DNA of 64,000 bases from an uncultured Bacteroidales bacterium (GCA_902799705.1 CADCBP010000006.1:1-64000), one strand, 5' to 3'. Shown: positions 34,122 to 42,944, counted from the stretch's first letter. Notes: generated by a model from the letters alone, not told the origin. Translations and numbers: made by a program.

Positions 34122-35511
34122 TCCAACCTCCTACGTAATAGGTAGAGCCGGAGAACTCATTCGGCAGGTCGAAACGCTCCTCTTTGGTCGGGAAGTATTT
34201 CGCATAACTGGAAATACAGTCATTAGCAGCTGCTTCAACCGAAGGATCGATCTGCTTTGCCTTTACGAATTTATCTACAGCTGCCCAGTAAACGGTCTTG
34301 TTAAGGATCGTACCTTTCGGATCATTTCCATACAGACGGGTAGCAGCATAAGCCATACCGATGATGATATAGCAACGACCCTGCCCTTTGGTCATACCGA
34401 GATTAGTCAGTGTAGCAATCGAAGCCTGTGCATAACGGCGTGCTTCCGGATAGCGCTTGAGGTTCGAGTAGCAATATACAGCCGCATTGTACTGGTAGTC
34501 CGCTACATCCTCGTACTCCTCATCCACGGTAGCAAGCTGGATAGCCTGGTCGTAGTACTTCACAGCAGCTTCGTAATCCCCTTTCTTGGCAGCCATTGAG
34601 GCACAGCCGGCAGCCGACTCGTCCGTAGGTTGCAGTTTATGCGCAGCCTCGCAAGCAGCGAAATACACATCACTCTCCGTACAACGTACACGTTTGTAGA
34701 GTTTTACGATTTTCTGGAGCACATCGAGGTTCGTCTTGTTATCCTCTACATCGTCTGCGTACAACTCATCGAGTTTATTGCAGTCCGCAGCACCGGAAAT
34801 AGCGAAGATGTTATCTACATAGTCTTTCTGCTTCGATGCCAGATCAGCATTCTTGTTATTCGGATCAGCGGCTTGGTCAGCCAACAGACCGCTTGCCAAC
34901 TCATAGTCACCGATCATCTGCTCCGCCTTGTCATCCGGATTTGCTTTATAGAGCGAATACGAAACATCTACCAAAGCTTTGAGGACAGCCATCTTACTCT
35001 TGATACCCATACCTTCTGCAGACTCACGCAAACACTTGCGTGCCTCTTCGTATTTGCTTTCTCCGTAGAAATCAATGTAAGCCAGGCCCTTTTCACCGAG
35101 GATATATGCCTTAGGGTATTTCGCATCTTTACCGAAATACTTGATACGCTTGTCTTGCATCTCGATAGCAAGTTTTGCCAGGCGCTCTTTCTCCGCCTTG
35201 TCAGCCGTAGCCTGATACAAAGCCTCTACAATCTTAGCACCGTCAGAATAGATGGACTTGTTTGCATTCGGGCAGGTGGTATATACTGCCCACCAAGGCT
35301 CATATGCATCAGCATACATCTTGTTCTTCACTGCCTCATGGAAGAGCGACACGTTCATCACACACTCCTCGGTGATTGTCGGTTCTTCACTTTCTTCTTC
35401 GGGAACCGCTTTTACGACTTCCTCCTCGCCTACTTTCTTCGGTTTCTTAGCACATGCCATAACCGGAATAGCGGCTACGAGTGCCAATACAACTAATGTT
35501 TTGAATTTCAT
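34096..35511 (-). CDS. Tetratricopeptide-repeat protein, exported
   Basis: 471 residues; signal peptide or lipoprotein start (VLALVAAIPVMACAKK, Cys ~20). An acidic linker (EEESEEPTITEE) is followed by helical TPR-like repeats from ~50 to 440 (ASMAAKKGDYEAAVKYYDQAIQLA is a clear unit near 305). Likely a periplasmic scaffold. Its place next to an outer-membrane barrel and lptC fits an envelope-assembly role, but the exact function is unknown. Confidence 0.8.
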   Translation of the reverse strand: MKFKTLVVLALVAAIPVMACAKKPKKVGEEEVVKAVPEEESEEPTITEECVMNVSLFHEAVKNKMYADAYEPWWAVYTTCPNANKSIYSDGAKIVEALYQATADKAEKERLAKLAIEMQDKRIKYFGKDAKYPKAYILGEKGLAYIDFYGESKYEEARKCLRESAEGMGIKSKMAVLKALVDVSYSLYKANPDDKAEQMIGDYELASGLLADQAADPNNKNADLASKQKDYVDNIFAISGAADCNKLDELYADDVEDNKTNLDVLQKIVKLYKRVRCTESDVYFAACEAAHKLQPTDESAAGCASMAAKKGDYEAAVKYYDQAIQLATVDEEYEDVADYQYNAAVYCYSNLKRYPEARRYAQASIATLTNLGMTKGQGRCYIIIGMAYAATRLYGNDPKGTILNKTVYWAAVDKFVKAKQIDPSVEAAANDCISSYAKYFPTKEERFDLPNEFSGSTYYVGGWIGETTTIR

Positions 35512-35576
35512 AATCGTTTATTTTTGTTGTTAGTTAATATGCATTTACAAATGGTCCTTACAATTAGCGTGCCAAA

Positions 35577-36836
35577 CTACAATTTACGTTTGAAGAACCA
35601 GTTCTCTGCAACGGAAATACCTACCGTCAGCCGCAGGTTATTCTCCTCGAGTCCGGCCGGACTACCGCGATGTGAATACTCAAGTGTGGTATTGACCATT
35701 GTGCCGACTCCATATACGGGAAAACCAATACCTATTCCGGCGGTGATCCGTTTAGCACCGATCGACGCCAAGTACTCATCCTGTACGCTCACACCTGCGC
35801 GCCAACGCATCCGGTCCACATATTTGCGTCCGAGCGGGTTATTCTGGTACTCCAATCCGAGAGCTATGCGGTGGCGGTCACGCAGGCCATTCTTCGGGTC
35901 ACTTCCCAAATAGCCGTTATACATCGCAGAACCCATACACTGGCGTTCGAAATCGAAGGCCACCGTCAAGCGATTCGCCCATGTATAACTGGCACCGACG
36001 CCCCATACCATCGGCAACTCCCATAATCCTTCTATAATCGGAATAGAGTCTTCTGACTGGGTCTCAATAATAATCACATCGCAGTTCATCTTCATCTTGG
36101 GTTCGAAGATTGCACCAGCATTGAATGTGTGATCTCCCCATGTATGAAAGAACTGCGCACCAAAACGCAAACGCGGTGTCCTCACGTGCATCAATTCATC
36201 TTGTAACGAAGGCTGTAGTCCTGTCTCCTTGAACTCCAGCGCACGCATACGTTGAAGGTCACCCCACATATAATAGAAGTTCGCTCCAAGAGCGAAATAG
36301 TTACATATATTAAAACTCAACCCGGCATACACCTCGCTGATGTTTCCAATACCCTCATAGTCTGTCGTATAATGATATGCACCACCAGCCGTTGAGTCCT
36401 GAATAGAGATGGAATAGCCTACCGAGCTGTAAGGCGTAAGACCAAAAGACATTGCAATCCATTGTTTCCACAGCGGAATTTGGAACGTAAGATACTCCAG
36501 GTTTCCGTTTGCCTTGTTGCGCATGCCGCTGGCATCCTGATATCGGCTCCATGTTGCGCTGGCGGCAATGTCCATCATAAAGGTGAGTGTATCGCACGCC
36601 GTGAACGAAGCCGGTTGTGAAGGGTTGATGGCACGGTTGGAACGCATACCAAGCCCGACTCCCCCCATAGCGCGGTAAGCTGTAGGCACATTCTCATTCA
36701 AGTCTCCATAGGCGTAACGCGAGTAAGGAGAACTGGTCAGGTTCTGCGCAGATAAAGATGAAAGGTGAAAGGTGAAAAGTGAAAGCATCACCATCCACAA
36801 GACTATTATTCGATATTTGTTCCTTTCAATTTTCAT
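35577..36836 (-). CDS. Outer-membrane beta-barrel protein
   Basis: 419 residues. Signal peptide ends at SLSAQ; the mature part opens with NLTSSPYSRYAYGDLNENV and AYRAMGGVGLGMRSNRAINPSQPAS, typical of Bacteroidota barrel proteins annotated as outer-membrane or lipid-transport (FadL/PorV-like) proteins. Amphipathic strands run to the end (aromatic-rich). Part of the signal peptide core is encoded by heptamer repeat DNA. It overlaps coaX by 4 bp (ATGA). Ligand unknown. Confidence 0.8.
   Translation of the reverse strand: MKIERNKYRIIVLWMVMLSLFTFHLSSLSAQNLTSSPYSRYAYGDLNENVPTAYRAMGGVGLGMRSNRAINPSQPASFTACDTLTFMMDIAASATWSRYQDASGMRNKANGNLEYLTFQIPLWKQWIAMSFGLTPYSSVGYSISIQDSTAGGAYHYTTDYEGIGNISEVYAGLSFNICNYFALGANFYYMWGDLQRMRALEFKETGLQPSLQDELMHVRTPRLRFGAQFFHTWGDHTFNAGAIFEPKMKMNCDVIIIETQSEDSIPIIEGLWELPMVWGVGASYTWANRLTVAFDFERQCMGSAMYNGYLGSDPKNGLRDRHRIALGLEYQNNPLGRKYVDRMRWRAGVSVQDEYLASIGAKRITAGIGIGFPVYGVGTMVNTTLEYSHRGSPAGLEENNLRLTVGISVAENWFFKRKL
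36756..36783. repeat. Heptamer repeat inside a signal-peptide coding sequence
   Basis: Units AGATGAA, AGGTGAA, AGGTGAA, AAGTGAA. On the minus strand they encode LFTFHLSSL, the hydrophobic core of the barrel protein's signal peptide. Confidence 0.7.
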
Positions 36837-37618
36837 TTTTCCTTTTTCAACTTATTATATACTAAAATCGTATTCAGTCCGATGAGCACCAAGTGCTTCT
36901 CATGCCGCAATTGCCTATTTTCATTTCGCGAACTGCGGACATTATTGATAATATACGGTGCATTCCCGCCTGTGAGGAAAGTCTGAAAGCCATGTTTAGC
37001 ACTATTCGGAGAAACCATTTTCTCGCGCAACGTGCGCATGTATCCTTTTACTTCATAAGCCACCCCCCGTATCACGCCCGCTGCAATGGCATCGCGTGTA
37101 TTCTTTCCGAAGAGCGGAATCAATTCGTTCTCATCCACTTCCACCAATGGGAGTTTCTTCGTCATGCGCTGCAAAATCGTGAAGCGCATCTTCAATCCCG
37201 GCGCAATATTTCCTCCCAAGTACTCCCCTTCTGCCGACACGAAGTCGTACGTGATAGCCGAACCACAGTCGATGATCAGCAGGTTCTCGTTCGGGCAAAT
37301 ACTCTTCGCTCCTACGGCAGCTGCCAGACGGTCCTGTCCCAATGTTTCAGGCGAATCATACCTATTGATAATTGGTACCGGTGTCATGTGGTCAAAGAGC
37401 ACAAAATGCTGCGAACGGCGGTTTAATGTATTGACGATAGCCGCTTCGACATTCACAACTGACGAAATAATAGAATCCGTGATTTCATACAGATCAAACA
37501 GGCGCTCCACGTCTGCGGAACTGAACTGCTTGTATGTCAGATCTTTGATGATCTTCCCTTCGTCCGTCATCAGCGCCACTTTCGTGCGGCTATTTCCCTG
37601 GTCAATACACAGATTCAT
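36833..37618 (-). CDS. coaX: Type III pantothenate kinase
   Basis: 261 residues; phosphorylates pantothenate in CoA synthesis, ASKHA fold and not inhibited by CoA. Motifs: DQGNSRTKVAL (6-16), TLGQDRLAAAVGA near 93, DCGSAITYDFV near 117 (catalytic Asp), and GGNIAPGLKMRF. It is close to an acyl-CoA ligase gene (6 bp gap), so CoA and acyl-CoA production are linked by position. Confidence 0.94.
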   Translation of the reverse strand: MNLCIDQGNSRTKVALMTDEGKIIKDLTYKQFSSADVERLFDLYEITDSIISSVVNVEAAIVNTLNRRSQHFVLFDHMTPVPIINRYDSPETLGQDRLAAAVGAKSICPNENLLIIDCGSAITYDFVSAEGEYLGGNIAPGLKMRFTILQRMTKKLPLVEVDENELIPLFGKNTRDAIAAGVIRGVAYEVKGYMRTLREKMVSPNSAKHGFQTFLTGGNAPYIINNVRSSRNENRQLRHEKHLVLIGLNTILVYNKLKKEK

Positions 37619-37623
37619 ACAAT

Positions 37624-39303
37624 TTACACACCTGCCGTCGTGTACAGGAAGCGTTTGATTGATTTCTTCGGTGTTTTCTCGAACTCGTGCGGATAGAGTT
37701 TGACGATGGCAATCTGCTCGTACGCCGCCAACTCGGAGTTGACTTGCTTGCGTGCTTCTTCCATTTGTTCCTCCAATTCCTCACCCGTCATACCACTTGC
37801 ATCCACTTCGTTGTAATCCGGACAGATAAGCGCCACAAGGCGGTTGTCTTCATGCTGCAACACAAGTGACTCGAGCACATAAGGCATGTTATTGAGTTTC
37901 GCCTCAATCTCCTCGGGATAGATATTCTGTCCGCTCGGACCGAGCAGCATGGTCTTGCAACGCCCCTTGATATAGAGGAATCCGTCCTCGTCGAGCATAC
38001 CGAGGTCACCTGTACGAAGCCATCCGTCGGAAGTAAAGCTCTCTTTGGTTGCCTGCGGGTTCTTGTAATAACCGGTCATGGTATTCTCGCCACGAACGAC
38101 CACCTCACCTACTCCTTCGGCATTCGGGTTAACGATCTTCACCTCCATGATGCCAGGCAGCGGTTTGCCGCAGGAATACGGTTTGCTGCCGCAGTCGTAC
38201 GGCGTGAAGGCGATCAGCGGCGCGCACTCCGTCATACCGTAGCCCACCGACACGGGGAACTTGATGCGGTAGAGGAATGCCTCCACTTCGGGGTTGAGCG
38301 GCGCACCTCCGATGATGATCTGACGGAACTCGCCTCCGAAAGCCTGTACAAGCTGTTCGCGGATCTTCGAGCATACCACCGAATCCAGGAACGGCACTTT
38401 GAGTACCCAACTAACGGGCGGCTTCTGAATCTGCGGCACGATCATTTTCTTGTATATCTTCTCGAGAATCAGCGGCACGGACAGGATCAGCGTCGGCTTC
38501 ACTTCCGAGAAGGCCTTCAGTAAGATCTTCGGCGACGGCGTACGGCCTACCAACCAGGTATGACCACCGGCTGCAAGGCAAGACAGGAAGTCGAACGCGC
38601 ATCCGTACGCGTGCGCCAAAGGCAGGAAGGTCACGAAGCGCGCGCCCTTGAAAGCCAAGCCCGACTCAATACCGAAACGCACATTACCGGCTAAACCGTT
38701 CAGCGGCATGATGACGCCTTTGCTGAAACCGGTCGTTCCGGAGGTATAGTTAATCGAACCTATCTCGCTGTTGGGACGCTCGTCGAAATGCAGGTCCTTG
38801 GCCCAGTAGCCATCCGGGTGTTTCTTCTTGTACTTCTCCGCGATGGCATCGTAGTTGATCTTCTTCGGGTCGAGCGCCAGAGAGATCGGGTGCCAATCGT
38901 TAAGGCTGACGGACGCTAACACGTGCGGTATCTGGTCGAGCTCGATACCTTCCCAGTTGATATCGCTGATGAACAGCAGTTTGGATCCCGAGTGGTTGAT
39001 GATGTGGATCGCGTCGTTCGCGCGGAAGTCCTGCAAGATCGGTACGATGATCGCGCCGTAGGTGATGGCTGCCAGGAAGACCGTTATCCAGTTACTGTTG
39101 TTACGGCCCATGACGGCGATCTTGTCGTTCTTCTTGATGCCGCACTCTTTAAACAGAATATGCAGTTTCTCGATGTTGATAGCCAGTTGGCCGTATGTCA
39201 AGGTGACGTCCGTACCATAGTCAGTGACGGCAGGCATCTCCCAGTTCTCTTTGAAAGAGCGCTCATACATCTTGACAAAATTGTATTTTTCTTCTGTCAT
39301 CAT
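37624..39303 (-). CDS. Long-chain acyl-CoA ligase (AMP-binding)
   Basis: 559 residues of the ANL superfamily; ATP-dependent activation of fatty acids to acyl-CoA. Motif A3 YTSGTTGFSKGVIMP (~186-200), VGYGMTECAPL (~355) for ATP binding, DGWLRTGDLG (~430) and a C-terminal KSIKRFLY with the catalytic Lys. Chain length not determined. Acyl-ACP synthetase activity is possible. It starts the metabolic part of the gene train running to 26164. Confidence 0.87.
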   Translation of the reverse strand: MMTEEKYNFVKMYERSFKENWEMPAVTDYGTDVTLTYGQLAINIEKLHILFKECGIKKNDKIAVMGRNNSNWITVFLAAITYGAIIVPILQDFRANDAIHIINHSGSKLLFISDINWEGIELDQIPHVLASVSLNDWHPISLALDPKKINYDAIAEKYKKKHPDGYWAKDLHFDERPNSEIGSINYTSGTTGFSKGVIMPLNGLAGNVRFGIESGLAFKGARFVTFLPLAHAYGCAFDFLSCLAAGGHTWLVGRTPSPKILLKAFSEVKPTLILSVPLILEKIYKKMIVPQIQKPPVSWVLKVPFLDSVVCSKIREQLVQAFGGEFRQIIIGGAPLNPEVEAFLYRIKFPVSVGYGMTECAPLIAFTPYDCGSKPYSCGKPLPGIMEVKIVNPNAEGVGEVVVRGENTMTGYYKNPQATKESFTSDGWLRTGDLGMLDEDGFLYIKGRCKTMLLGPSGQNIYPEEIEAKLNNMPYVLESLVLQHEDNRLVALICPDYNEVDASGMTGEELEEQMEEARKQVNSELAAYEQIAIVKLYPHEFEKTPKKSIKRFLYTTAGV

Positions 39304-39327
39304 AATGATTGACGATTTAAGATTAAC

Positions 39328-39714
39328 TTACTTAACGGGCTTCGCCACATAGACAGAATCCACTATAAACTGGCTGTTTCCTCTCCACGGCAGCGTACCG
39401 AGGTACCGTTTCCAATGCACCTTCACTCCGGTATTGGCTCCTTCGTCCAACTGACGAGCCACGCTCTCTTTCACTACAGAGAACTTGAACTCATTGGAGA
39501 CAATGGCTCCCTGTGTCCTTGTGTTTTTCAGGCCTGTCTGAATCATTTTGCCCTCGTAAGTTTTGAAGACAAAACCCTCTTTCTGGAAGTAGTTGATATC
39601 TCCCTCGTTGACGCCCTCAGCATAAACGAAGAAGAATTTAAAAAAGATAAAGACGGCGAGCGCCAAAACGGCAATGACCGATGTCCATGTAATTACTTTA
39701 CCTGTTGTACTCAT
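39328..39714 (-). CDS. Small conserved membrane-anchored protein
   Basis: 128 residues. N-terminal transmembrane helix (VITWTSVIAVLALAVFIFFKFFF), followed by a ~95-residue beta-rich extracytoplasmic domain (FVFKTYEGKMIQTG, ...VKVHWKRYLGTLPWRGNSQFIVDSV). A common Bacteroidales small protein whose homologues I remember carrying a misleading 6-phosphogluconate dehydrogenase label; no dehydrogenase motif is present. It has its own promoter (39758-39789) and is first in the leftward train. Confidence 0.7.
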   Translation of the reverse strand: MSTTGKVITWTSVIAVLALAVFIFFKFFFVYAEGVNEGDINYFQKEGFVFKTYEGKMIQTGLKNTRTQGAIVSNEFKFSVVKESVARQLDEGANTGVKVHWKRYLGTLPWRGNSQFIVDSVYVAKPVK

Positions 39715-39757
39715 ATCGAATAAATAATTTTTTTCGCGTATTTCCCAATTTCGGGTG

Positions 39758-39789
39758 CAAAGATACTGCTTTTTTTTAATATACGCAAG
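39758..39789 (-). promoter_or_regulatory. Promoter at the head of the 39.7-26.2 kb leftward gene train
   Basis: Minus strand CTTG (39789-39786), 20-bp spacer, TATCTTTG (39765-39758), followed by CACCCG. Confidence 0.75.
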
Positions 39790-39827
39790 TACGCGCGCGC
39801 ATTTTTTTAATTTTTTGTGTTTGAAAA

Positions 39828-39859
39828 TTTGGAAATATCACAAAAAAGTATTATCTTTG
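39828..39859 (+). promoter_or_regulatory. Promoter for the 39883 gene
   Basis: TTTG at 39828-39831, 20-bp spacer, TATCTTTG at 39852-39859. It implies a leader of only ~18 nt. Confidence 0.75.
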
Positions 39860-39882
39860 CAGAAAATTTCAAAGCAACGAGA

Positions 39883-40266
39883 ATGGCAGGAAGATTCATC
39901 ATATTAGATGTCGGTGTCAAAGCAAGGATGGGAGAGTGGGGCAAAAACGACTACACCCGTCGTTTACCCGGTCATCCTGAGAATATAGTCTCTATCTGCA
40001 AGAAACCTCGGTACACCAAGAAACAGAAGCGTAAGATGGCAGAACGCCCCACCGTTCAACGCTTTTGTGAGGTAAACGCCGAGGCACACGCTATATTCCA
40101 AGACCCTGTTCGCAAAGCCGAATGGCAAGCTCGTCATGTTGCTGCGAGACAGGATGCAAGCCGCCATAATTACTATGTTCCTGTACGGCTTTGGGACTAT
40201 GTCCGTCATGAGTTGAACATACGCAAAAAAGAGGCCGCAAAAGAGTCTCAAGAAGAATCCATGTAA
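39883..40266 (+). CDS. Small basic hypothetical protein
   Basis: 127 residues from the ATG at 39883 (upstream frame crosses the promoter). Rich in Lys/Arg, starts MAGRFIILDVGVKARMGEW. It contains CKKPRYTKKQKRKM, then VNAEAHAIFQDPVRKAEWQARH and HNYYVPVRLWDYVRHEL, which resemble two segments of the protein at 2-859. The charge suggests nucleic-acid or ribosome contact, but this is inference. A CCTCATA/TATGAGG hairpin follows at ~40290-40311. Confidence 0.65.
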   Translation: MAGRFIILDVGVKARMGEWGKNDYTRRLPGHPENIVSICKKPRYTKKQKRKMAERPTVQRFCEVNAEAHAIFQDPVRKAEWQARHVAARQDASRHNYYVPVRLWDYVRHELNIRKKEAAKESQEESM

Positions 40267-40289
40267 CTTAATGATTTTCATAGATGAAA

Positions 40290-40311
40290 CCTCATAAGAT
40301 TCCTATGAGGT
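40290..40311 (+). terminator. Weak hairpin after the 39883 gene
   Basis: Stem CCTCATA / TATGAGG with an ~8-nt loop, followed by TTCCTATGAG; no long T-run, so termination is uncertain. The rest of the gap to 40495 holds two GGGATAAAATCCC-type palindromes and a short GTGAAAG heptamer patch (40362-40376); I see no gene in it. Confidence 0.35.
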
Positions 40312-40495
40312 TCCTATGAGCGTATAATAAGGTTTATAGATACTATCGAGGAGAGGGTGAAGGTGAAAGGTGAAAGACAGGGATGGGCACCTAAGATGCG
40401 ACAAGCGGATATATACGGGATAAAATCCCTAACAATAAACAAAGTCAGACGCGGGATAAAATCCCGCACTAATGGACGAAGGGGGAGAGGCTAAA

Positions 40496-40572
40496 GGCGA
40501 AGGGTGAAAGGGGAAGGGTGAAAGGTGAAAGGTGAAAGGTGAAAGGTGAAAGGTGAAAGGGGAAAGGGGAAG
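40496..40572. repeat. Eleven-unit heptamer array upstream of the fbp promoter
   Basis: Eleven 7-mers in register: GGCGAAG, GGTGAAA, GGGGAAG, then GGTGAAA x6, GGGGAAA, GGGGAAG. It ends 25 bp before the -33 box of fbp. Copy number in such arrays often varies between strains. Confidence 0.9.
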
Positions 40573-40597
40573 GAAAATGCGACAAAGAAGCAAATTA

Positions 40598-40629
40598 TTT
40601 GCGTATGTCATAAAAAAGTTGTATCTTTG
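40598..40629 (+). promoter_or_regulatory. Promoter for fbp
   Basis: TTTG at 40598-40601, 20-bp spacer, TATCTTTG at 40622-40629, followed by CAGCCG. It gives a leader of about 280 nt. Confidence 0.85.
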
Positions 40630-40640
40630 CAGCCGCAAAG

Positions 40641-40706
40641 ATGCAGGCATTTCCATACAGCGGGTTCTGCCGGCAGACAAGAACAACTACAGGACAAAAT
40701 ATATAA
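40641..40706 (+). CDS. Possible 21-residue leader peptide in the fbp 5' region
   Basis: An ATG close after the predicted transcription start opens a 21-codon frame (MQAFPYSGFCRQTRTTTGQN, ending in TAA within the first 41-bp repeat). No specific regulatory codon run is seen. It may be chance; it is listed because it is the first AUG of the fbp transcript. Confidence 0.25.
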   Translation: MQAFPYSGFCRQTRTTTGQNI

Positions 40707-40913
40707 TAGGAAGAACTGTAAAAGCAACGGCAGGACAAGATATATAATAGAAAGAACTGCAAGAGTAATTGCAGGACAAAATATATACTGGGAAGAACTG
40801 TAAAAACAACGGCAGGACAAGATATATAATAGAAAGAACTGTAAAAACAACGGCAGGACAAGATATATAATAGAAAGAACTGCAAGAGTAATTGCAGGAC
40901 AAAATATATAATA
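40690..40913. repeat. Five and a half 41-bp tandem repeats in the fbp leader
   Basis: Units start at 40690, 40731, 40772, 40813, 40854 and a partial one at 40895, each opening CAGGACAARATATATA. Two variants exist at the 3' end of the unit: CTGCAAGAGTAATTG and CTGTAAAAACAACGG. With the next unit's CAG, the first forms a CTGCAA/TTGCAG hairpin. The array sits between promoter and start codon and ends 3 bp before the fbp ATG. 41 is not a multiple of 3, so it is not a coding repeat. Confidence 0.92.
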
Positions 40914-40915
40914 CT

Positions 40916-42904
40916 ATGACAGACGAACGGTACTTACGTTTATTAAGCGAGAAATTTCCTAACGCGCAAGCGGTGGTGACGGAGCTAATCAACCTTCGTG
41001 CCATCCTCTCATTACCCAAGGGAACAGAACATTTTGTGAGTGACTTACACGGCGAATCAATGGCCTTCATTCACATGATCAAGAATGCGTCGGGCGTAGT
41101 TCGCAAGAAAGTAGATGAGGTGTATGGTTATTCGATGGACGAGGAAGAGAAACGGGCGTTGTGCGCGCTGATATACTACCCCGACGAGCGCATCGAGCTC
41201 GTCAAACGCTCCTTTGAGTCTCCCACCCCATCCGTCCCAGAAGGTAAAAGTTTTGACTCTATCACGGAATGGTACAAGCGCCGCTTAAGCCAGGTAGTAG
41301 AAGTAGCACGCGCAGTGACTATCAAATACAGCCGTTCGAAAGTCCAGAAACTGCTTCCGAAAGACTACTCCTATATCATCGGCGAGCTACTGCACGAGTC
41401 CCATTTGGAACTCAAAGACCGTAACACCTATTACAATGCCATCATTGACGCCATTATCGAGACGGGTTGCGCCGATCAGTTACTCATCGCCATCAGTTAT
41501 CTCATTCACGGTCTGACCATCGACACCTTGCATATTGTCGGTGACATCTTCGACCGCGGTCCCGGTTCTGCGAAGATATTAGACGTGTTGTCAACGGTAC
41601 GCGATTATGATATTCAATGGGGCAACCACGACATCGAGTGGATGGGTGCGATGGCTGGCAATCTTGCTCTTCTCGCGACCGTACTTCGTGTAAGTATCCG
41701 CTACGCCAACATCGAAACACTCGAAGAGGGTTACGGCATCAATCTGCTGCCACTCGCAAACTTCGCAATGACCGTCTATGGCGATGATCCCTGCACTATA
41801 TGGCAGACCAAGGATTTCGAGAACAACCCCCGTCTGACCCGCTCGGCACAACTGATGGCGAAAATGCACAAAGCGATATCGATTATCCAGTTCAAGCTCG
41901 AAGGCCAGACCGTGCTTCGCCATCCGGAATGGAAGATGTCGCACCGCGCCATACTGGACAAGATCAATTACGGTGCCGGTACAATCACTTTGGACGGGAA
42001 ATGCTACCCGCTTCAGGACACCAACCTTCCGACGATAGACCCGAAATCCCCGTACGCCTTGAACCAGTACGAGCAGGATCTGATGAACCAGTTATGGCGC
42101 TCGTTCCGCAAGAGCGAGAAGATGCAACGCCACCTGCGGATGCTCTACGAGCATGGTTCACTCTATCTCGTACGCAACGGTTTCCTGCTCTACCATGCAG
42201 CGATACCGCTCAATGCGGACGGCAGTTTCACAGAAGCTGACGTTTGCGGCAAACATGTGAGCGGGAAGGCACTCATGGACCGCACAGAGGCCGTAATACG
42301 TCAGGCGTACTACGGTGAAGGCAAAGCCAAAGAGAATGCACTCGACTACATGCTATATCTATGGGAAGGCGAGTTTTCTCCGCTCTACAACAAAGACCGC
42401 ATGACTACATTTGAACGCTACTTCATCTCAGACAAGGCCTCCCACGAAGAGAAAAAAGGAGCCTATTTTGCCCTCTCAGACGATGAACATATATGCGAAA
42501 AGATTCTCTCGGAGTTCGGTTTGGATCCTGCTACGGGGCGTATTATCAACGGTCACGTGCCTGTTCGCACGATCAAAGGAGAGAGTCCGATACGCGCCAA
42601 GGGCAAACGATTCGTGATAGACGGCGGTTTTAGCAAACCCTATCAGGAGAAGACGGGCATCGCCGGTTATACGCTGATATACAACAGCCACGGTATCCAG
42701 CTGGTCGAGCACGAGAGTTTCGAGAGCCGCGAGCAAGCCATCCTCTCCGGCAGCGATATCCACAGCCGGACCTTATTACAGGACTTCAGCGGCAAACGTA
42801 TCCGCATAAAAGACACGGACAAAGGAAAAGAGTTGCTCGAGCAAATAGAATCACTCGAACAACTCCTTGCGATGTACAGGAATGGTTCCCTGCGGGAACG
42901 TTGA
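40916..42904 (+). CDS. fbp: Fructose-1,6-bisphosphatase, class 3
   Basis: 662 residues; the gluconeogenic phosphatase of the Bacillus/Bacteroides type, with a calcineurin-like metal site. Start MTDERYLRLLSEKFPNA. Motifs: HFVSDLHGE near 43 (Asp/His ligands), GDIFDRGPGSAKILD near 209, and QWGNHDIEWMGA near 239. Conserved to the C-terminus (FSGKRIRIKDTDKGKELLEQI). Its regulation looks unusual: a heptamer array before the promoter and 41-bp repeats in the leader. A terminator overlaps the end of convergent ddh. Confidence 0.94.
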   Translation: MTDERYLRLLSEKFPNAQAVVTELINLRAILSLPKGTEHFVSDLHGESMAFIHMIKNASGVVRKKVDEVYGYSMDEEEKRALCALIYYPDERIELVKRSFESPTPSVPEGKSFDSITEWYKRRLSQVVEVARAVTIKYSRSKVQKLLPKDYSYIIGELLHESHLELKDRNTYYNAIIDAIIETGCADQLLIAISYLIHGLTIDTLHIVGDIFDRGPGSAKILDVLSTVRDYDIQWGNHDIEWMGAMAGNLALLATVLRVSIRYANIETLEEGYGINLLPLANFAMTVYGDDPCTIWQTKDFENNPRLTRSAQLMAKMHKAISIIQFKLEGQTVLRHPEWKMSHRAILDKINYGAGTITLDGKCYPLQDTNLPTIDPKSPYALNQYEQDLMNQLWRSFRKSEKMQRHLRMLYEHGSLYLVRNGFLLYHAAIPLNADGSFTEADVCGKHVSGKALMDRTEAVIRQAYYGEGKAKENALDYMLYLWEGEFSPLYNKDRMTTFERYFISDKASHEEKKGAYFALSDDEHICEKILSEFGLDPATGRIINGHVPVRTIKGESPIRAKGKRFVIDGGFSKPYQEKTGIAGYTLIYNSHGIQLVEHESFESREQAILSGSDIHSRTLLQDFSGKRIRIKDTDKGKELLEQIESLEQLLAMYRNGSLRER

Positions 42905-42944
42905 TTGTTTTACTGCGTAAAACGTGTATAAAAGTTTATAAAGT

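Noticed and set aside
40546..40885. Coding frames across the 41-bp repeats on both strands
   Set aside because: 41 is not a multiple of 3, so each unit changes frame. The frames end at random and the peptides look like repeat translations.
40690..40913. CRISPR array from the 41-bp repeats
   Set aside because: The repeats are directly adjacent with no unique spacers, and no cas gene is present.
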